Shown piece by piece: positions 5,959 through 6,498 of a stretch of 6,498 bases of DNA. The first letter of the stretch is position 1. Each line of letters begins with the position of its first letter. Position numbers and translations under genes: made by a program. A model generated the notes under the pieces. That model saw only the letters and a program-made list of their open reading frames with translations. It ran no database searches and was not told where the DNA came from. The DNA lies in NCBI GenBank assembly GCA_030630445.1, contig DAOVNC010000208.1:1-6498 (forward strand), in the 5' to 3' direction. The DNA is from Kiritimatiellales bacterium (GTDB lineage Bacteria; Verrucomicrobiota; Kiritimatiellia; Kiritimatiellales; Pontiellaceae).

Positions 5959-5972
5959 TTTATCTAGATAAA
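5959..5972. repeat. Perfect 14-base palindrome between MFS and dehydrogenase genes
   Basis: TTTATCTAGATAAA reads the same on both strands. It sits 3 bases after the MFS stop and directly before the ribosome site of the next gene. It could be an operator for internal control, or a weak RNA hairpin (seven pairs with no real loop, so less likely as RNA). Its role is unknown. Confidence 0.5.
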
Positions 5973-5973
5973 A

Positions 5974-5978
5974 GGGAG
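5974..5978 (+). promoter_or_regulatory. Ribosome binding site for the second Gfo/Idh/MocA gene
   Basis: GGGAG lies 6 bases before ATG at 5985. This is good spacing and fixes the start of a gene that has no stop within the window. Confidence 0.75.
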
Positions 5979-5984
5979 ATTAAA

Positions 5985-6498
5985 ATGGAAAGAAAACTAC
6001 GCATGGGAATGGTCGGCGGCGGATCCGGAGCCTTTATTGGCGAAATCCACCGCAAGGCCTCGCGCATGGACGGCGGCATCGAGCTCGTCGCGGGTGCGTT
6101 CGATATCGACCCGAAGAAGAGCAAGAAAATGGGCAAGGAACTCTGCCTGAATCCGAAGCGGGTCTATGCCGACTTCAACACGATGATTGAAAAGGAGCTC
6201 GCCCTGCCCGAGGAGGAGCGGATCGACTTTGTTGCCGTCTGCACCCCGAACAACTGGCACTTCCCGATCGCCAAGGCCTTCCTTGAAGCCGGCTTCCACG
6301 TCATGTGCGAAAAACCGATGACGCTGACGGTCAAGGAAGCGGAGGCGCTGCAGGATGTCGTGCGCAAGAGCCGCAAGGTATTCGGCCTGATGCACAACTA
6401 TACCGCCTACCCCATGGTCAAGCTCGCGCGCGACATGGTCCGGCAGGGCGACCTCGGCAAGATCCTCAAGGTTGTCGTCCAGTATCCGCAGGGATGGC
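5985..6498 (+). CDS. Gfo/Idh/MocA family oxidoreductase, N-terminal 171 codons (cut by window edge)
   Basis: The frame is open from ATG at 5985 to the window edge; the family is usually 350-400 residues, so about half is present. The Rossmann domain starts with MGMVGGGSGAFIGEIHRKA (7-25), a glycine-rich NAD(P)-binding motif with the AFIG-x2-HR extension typical of one subgroup. CTPNNWH follows at 86-92, then the family signature EKP at 109-111, and HNYTAYP at 137-143 leading into the substrate domain. There is no signal peptide, so it is cytoplasmic. It differs from the oxidoreductase at 1933: the glycine motif is GGGxGAF instead of GAGSRG, and there is no sign so far of the cysteine cluster, although that would fall beyond the edge. 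Placed 29 bases after the MFS gene, it is probably cotranscribed and acts on the imported compound. The AFIG subgroup often sits in sugar or inositol-type catabolic loci, but the substrate is not known. Confidence 0.88.
   Translation, partial: MERKLRMGMVGGGSGAFIGEIHRKASRMDGGIELVAGAFDIDPKKSKKMGKELCLNPKRVYADFNTMIEKELALPEEERIDFVAVCTPNNWHFPIAKAFLEAGFHVMCEKPMTLTVKEAEALQDVVRKSRKVFGLMHNYTAYPMVKLARDMVRQGDLGKILKVVVQYPQGW

Noticed and set aside
1..6498. Mobile elements, CRISPR arrays, tRNA or rRNA genes
   Set aside because: I found no transposase motifs, terminal repeats, regularly spaced repeats, or cloverleaf-like or rRNA-like stretches.

Overview
The window is ordinary, tightly packed bacterial DNA. 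It has four complete genes on the plus strand, one complete gene on the minus strand, and a gene cut by each edge. The largest gap between genes is 189 bases, so no stretch over 300 bases lacks a gene. I see no rRNA, tRNA, CRISPR array, transposase or phage gene. The organism is probably a member of the PVC superphylum, with Kiritimatiellota or Lentisphaerota as the best guess. The clues are a pseudopilin-like tail with the CPxGG...CSxHG ending, a PAS-AraC regulator of the type common in that group, and two different Gfo/Idh/MocA oxidoreductases within 4 kb. This is inference from protein style, not from a marker gene.

Left part (1-1892): the first 36 codons of a calcineurin-like metallophosphoesterase run leftwards off the edge. 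A 189-base divergent spacer with several CGATT-containing repeats and palindromes separates it from an exported protein of 511 residues. That protein ends in a type II/IV pilin-like domain and is followed by a strong hairpin that probably ends its transcript.

Middle part (1933-3824): a complete Gfo/Idh/MocA oxidoreductase with a cysteine cluster overlaps, by ATGA, a small polytopic membrane protein of the NicO/UreH-like metal-transporter type. The two are almost certainly one translationally coupled operon.

Right part (3835-6498): a PAS-AraC regulator on the minus strand is divergent from an MFS transporter, which is followed 29 bases later by a second Gfo/Idh/MocA oxidoreductase that runs off the right edge. 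This looks like a small catabolic regulon: sense a small molecule, import it (probably a sugar or polyol), and oxidise or reduce it in the cytoplasm. A gapped direct repeat in the divergent spacer is a candidate site for the regulator.

Nothing here is clearly a new biological system. The points most worth a second look are the pilin-like tail without a prepilin leader, the coupling of a cysteine-cluster oxidoreductase to a metal-transporter-like protein, and the candidate operator repeats.
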